Of a DNA stretch of 64,000 nt, positions 61,149 to 64,000 are shown one piece after another. This DNA comes from Tissierellaceae bacterium (GTDB lineage: Bacteria; Bacillota; Clostridia; Tissierellales; Tissierellaceae), in contig JALNZV010000002.1 in NCBI GenBank assembly GCA_023229175.1, positions 143,934 to 207,933 on the forward strand, given 5' to 3'. Under the pieces are notes generated by a model, which saw nothing but the letters and a program-made list of their open reading frames with translations, was not told where the DNA came from and made no database searches. A program made the translations under genes and the position numbers. Position 1 is the first letter of the stretch. The number at the start of each line of letters is the position of its first letter.

Positions 61149-64000
61149 CTAAATCTTTGCCAATAAGTCTGCTTTTAGTGGTTTTCTGCCTTCTCCTTGG
61201 GGAATTTTAATCCCTTGAAACTTATCATAATTAACCTTTACACCATCATCTAAATCAATATCAATCCTTTGGTTGGCTACATGGGCTAAGGCTTCATCAT
61301 AAAGTCTACATTCCTGTATTTGTTTTAAAATTGTTTCCTTGTTTTTCCTTACAGCCGCCTTTTCCCTATTGGAGATATCAGAATCTATTAAAATATCAAG
61401 GTGGATTATTTCCCCTTCATATTTTTTCTGCAAACTATGCAAATAGTCAGTCCTCACCCTAGCAAGGCTATATGGATTGTAGCGATGCATATAAATTAGG
61501 GCTTTAAAGCCATTTTGCTTGCCACTATCAAACAACCAGTAAATAGGCCTTTTCTTGTATATCCTAACATGGTCCTTATAAAAATCTCTTAGGAAATACC
61601 TTCTGATAGCCTGTCTTGAAGTTTCATTGGCCCTCTTACCTAATGTTTCAGCAATGTATTCCAAATTCTCTTCTAATGTATCTCTACCGAAAGAAACTTT
61701 TACGAACTCTACAAATCGTTCTAAAATATCATCTTCAAAATAATCCCCGTCTGCAATCGGGATAACATTGTGTTCCGCTATCTTTATAGAAGACTGTTTC
61801 CAACCATCCTTAGTTTTAATCTCCCAATTTTCATTAAACCTTCTAAACTTATCATCAAAATCCCCGCCGGCATAGATCAAACCATCTTCATCCAATGAAT
61901 ATCGTCCAAACATACAACCAACGGCATAAGAGATGAAGGATTTGATATCTCTTTCTCTATCTGCCTTGCTTATGGTGATGTCTTTATCTTCTACTTCAGG
62001 GGTAAGTTCATCTTGTAGTCCGTAAATTTCAATAAAGATACGGTTTAATTCTTCTTCGTTAGCCTTAAGTTGGTTGAATTGCCCTTCGGTAAATTCCTTA
62101 TATTGTTCATAGGCATGTTCTAAATTATCCACATATATAGGTTCTTTATCTGCCAGTACACCTAATGCTAATAAAGAATCATAATAATTGTCCATGTATT
62201 TGTTTAGGTTTGCCAATGGATGTACCTTGAAATCCCACGAGGTTTCAAAGGAATTCCAGTCTGTTTTCGATATATTAATGTTATTTTGAACAATCTTTAC
62301 AACCACATCCTTATCTTTCTCCATGCTTAATATTGGTATCGCACCAATTATACCTACTTCATAATTAAGTGTTGCTCCAAATACATTCAATATTTCGTTG
62401 ATGATAGGGGTGTTTAGCAAACCTAAAGCATAGTTTATATCTATTTTTTCAATATTTGTTATTCCGGAGCCGCCTCCACCAAAGATTGAGTCTTCAATGT
62501 ATCTTACTGAAAATTTATAACTAGTTACTGCTGACCATGTTATAGTTTCTTTAAAATAATAAGGAAAATTGCCCCCACTCGATTTTTTGAAGGATTTAAC
62601 TTCTTTGCCGTCATTATGCCACTTTATCAAATAATCATTATTTCCATACCATCTTCTAAACTCTCCACCCTTACTATACGGCTTCCAGTTATGAAAATCG
62701 CAGTCTCCGACTTCATGCCAAAGTCTTAGGAACCGATTATTATCTCTTGTCTTAAGTCCTTCAAAAATAGTTGCATACTTTTTTAACTTGAATTCAGTAT
62801 CGAAAACACTAATAAAAGAATCACTTATCCAATATGCTATAGGGGTACCGTGAATCTTATTGTATTTTTCCTGTTGCATAAAATATACTCCAGTATCACC
62901 ATAAAATTTTCTTTCTTTTTCCTCGATGCTCTCTACTTTTACGTGTTCTACGAAAAATCTTTTATAATATCCTTTATAATTCCAAATATTTTTCTTCCCT
63001 ATTACAAATGCTACTGTTCCAAAATCAGAACCAAATATTCCGCGACCCAAATGGAGCATGTTAATAAATGTATTGTTTTGAATAATATTTTTTCTTAAAT
63101 TCTCATAAGAAGATAGAAACATCCATGTTGGAATATTTATCATTGATAAAAAACTATTTTCTTTTAAATAATCTAATGAACATTCCATGAAAACTGTACT
63201 TAAATCTTTATTTGAATTACCATGCTTTGGATCTAAATATGACTTTAGTATTTCATTCATTCCACCCCTCCCCATATAAGGCGGATTAGTACAAACCACA
63301 TCATATTTCTGACTCATTATCTTTGCCTGTTGGATCAATGGAGGAATCTTCTCCAATATTACCTCTTTATATTGGAGTTCAAATATATCTTCTGGGGCAT
63401 TATTTTTTATCTCTTCAATCCTATTTTCTAAGGCCTCAAAATCTATTTCCTTCACTTCTAGGATTGAACCATATTCCTTAGCATCATGGAAGACTTCAAT
63501 TAAGTACTCAATGTCTTCCCTATGGAAATGCTTCTCTATTTCTGTTTCCTTGGGGCTAACCAAGTATTCAATAGCCTCTTTGGGGATATCGTTACTTTCT
63601 TGGATAGAGCATAGGTTCATCTGTGGTTTATTTCTAAATATCCTTCTGTTTTTACTTCTTGCCTTCATGAGAAGGGCAAAGGAAGCCAATTGGCCTGCAC
63701 GATCATCTATGTCAAGGCCATAAAGATTCTTTTCTAAAATAAGGCCTGGTATTTCTCTTTCTGAATAACCCGCTGATAAATATATCTCATATAGAAGGTC
63801 AAAGGCATAAACTAAAATATGACCACTTCCCATAGCAGGGTCCAATATTTTAATATCCTCTGGATTAAGGTTGGGATTTTTAAGTTCATCCAATTGTTTT
63901 TGAACTTGGGGCTCCTGTTCTGCTTCTTCTAGATAATATTTCCACTGTGCCCTTAATTTTTCATTTGGATGGGATTCAAGCCAGAGCCTACCTAGGGAAT
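61149..64000 (-). CDS. pglX: BREX-1 adenine-specific DNA methyltransferase PglX (5' end beyond window)
   Basis: At least 950 residues; the frame is open to the window edge, reading LGRLWLESHPNEKLRAQW before the first in-window TTG, so the N-terminal part lies past 64000. The N6-adenine methyltransferase motifs are DPAMGSGHILVYAFDLL (motif I) and CTNPPYMGRGG (motif IV, NPPY). A target-recognition and spacer region follows. PglX modifies one strand of a non-palindromic site to mark self DNA; the BREX target site cannot be read from sequence. brxA, brxB and brxC would be expected upstream of the window. Confidence 0.95.
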   Translation of the reverse strand, partial: SLGRLWLESHPNEKLRAQWKYYLEEAEQEPQVQKQLDELKNPNLNPEDIKILDPAMGSGHILVYAFDLLYEIYLSAGYSEREIPGLILEKNLYGLDIDDRAGQLASFALLMKARSKNRRIFRNKPQMNLCSIQESNDIPKEAIEYLVSPKETEIEKHFHREDIEYLIEVFHDAKEYGSILEVKEIDFEALENRIEEIKNNAPEDIFELQYKEVILEKIPPLIQQAKIMSQKYDVVCTNPPYMGRGGMNEILKSYLDPKHGNSNKDLSTVFMECSLDYLKENSFLSMINIPTWMFLSSYENLRKNIIQNNTFINMLHLGRGIFGSDFGTVAFVIGKKNIWNYKGYYKRFFVEHVKVESIEEKERKFYGDTGVYFMQQEKYNKIHGTPIAYWISDSFISVFDTEFKLKKYATIFEGLKTRDNNRFLRLWHEVGDCDFHNWKPYSKGGEFRRWYGNNDYLIKWHNDGKEVKSFKKSSGGNFPYYFKETITWSAVTSYKFSVRYIEDSIFGGGGSGITNIEKIDINYALGLLNTPIINEILNVFGATLNYEVGIIGAIPILSMEKDKDVVVKIVQNNINISKTDWNSFETSWDFKVHPLANLNKYMDNYYDSLLALGVLADKEPIYVDNLEHAYEQYKEFTEGQFNQLKANEEELNRIFIEIYGLQDELTPEVEDKDITISKADRERDIKSFISYAVGCMFGRYSLDEDGLIYAGGDFDDKFRRFNENWEIKTKDGWKQSSIKIAEHNVIPIADGDYFEDDILERFVEFVKVSFGRDTLEENLEYIAETLGKRANETSRQAIRRYFLRDFYKDHVRIYKKRPIYWLFDSGKQNGFKALIYMHRYNPYSLARVRTDYLHSLQKKYEGEIIHLDILIDSDISNREKAAVRKNKETILKQIQECRLYDEALAHVANQRIDIDLDDGVKVNYDKFQGIKIPQGEGRKPLKADLLAKI

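Noticed and set aside
1..64000. CRISPR array or insertion sequence
   Set aside because: No regularly spaced direct repeats and no transposase-like frames were found on either strand.

Overview
The window is 64 kb of low-GC DNA that reads as the chromosome of an anaerobic, spore-forming member of the Clostridia, possibly a Tissierella-like amino-acid fermenter. The lineage is inferred. The supporting genes are a ferredoxin-dependent branched-chain 2-oxoacid oxidoreductase with phosphate butyryltransferase and butyrate kinases, an [FeFe] hydrogenase, rubrerythrin and ferritin, a complete glycine cleavage system, an alpha/beta-type small acid-soluble spore protein and the cortex amidase CwlD. 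Most genes lie on the minus strand. The plus-strand exceptions are fabZ, the spore protein gene, a Crp/Fnr regulator and a two-gene ABC exporter with its leader. No insertion sequence, prophage block, rRNA operon or CRISPR array was seen.

Layout. 1-7.7 kb: clpX (cut by the window start), clpP, tig, tRNA-Leu(UAG), mnmA, degV, glmM and a CCA-adding enzyme. 7.7-13.6 kb: type II fatty acid synthesis (fabH-fabK-fabD-fabG-acpP-fabF), with fabZ alone on the plus strand. 13.7-16.7 kb: a two-gene operon (opine-dehydrogenase family enzyme plus a B12-binding-like TIM-barrel-type protein) behind a c-di-AMP (ydaO/yuaA) riboswitch with an intrinsic terminator. 16.8-25.2 kb: one long co-oriented run, cdaA-cdaR-buk-ptb-buk-ATPase-VOR(delta, alpha, beta, gamma). 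It joins the c-di-AMP synthase to a branched-chain amino acid fermentation pathway. The first-transcribed subunit gene is the ferredoxin. 25.3-31.5 kb: CapA-like and PrsW-like proteins, a DUF5317-like membrane protein, rubrerythrin, an amidase, the spore protein, ferritin, an L,D-transpeptidase and an orphan small protein. 31.7-36.3 kb: a Crp/Fnr regulator, then a short leader ORF and two terminator hairpins ahead of a heterodimeric BmrCD-type ABC exporter. 36.3-42.2 kb: an [FeFe] hydrogenase operon running into an SsuABC/ThiXYZ-type importer. 42.5-48.4 kb: gcvT-gcvH-gcvPA-gcvPB-lpdA. 48.5-56 kb: a lipoprotein and a Dlt-like surface acylation operon (transglutaminase-like protein, adenylation enzyme, carrier protein, MBOAT, SGNH protein), then cwlD. 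56.1-64 kb: a broken XRE regulator followed by the 3' half of a type 1 BREX phage-defence island (brxL, pglZ, pglX; pglX runs off the window).

How the genes work together. VOR, Ptb and Buk convert 2-oxo acids from valine, leucine and isoleucine into acyl-CoA, acyl phosphate and ATP, producing reduced ferredoxin; the hydrogenase can dispose of electrons. Glycine cleavage supplies one-carbon units. CdaA makes c-di-AMP, and the nearby riboswitch should report its level to the opine-dehydrogenase operon. That pairing is the most promising candidate for an undescribed pathway. Other notable points are an apparent ATT start codon on one butyrate kinase gene, a leader-peptide attenuator before the ABC exporter, and a Dlt-like operon whose key residues differ from classical D-alanylation enzymes. 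All calls come from reading the sequence and from recalled family motifs; no database search was made.
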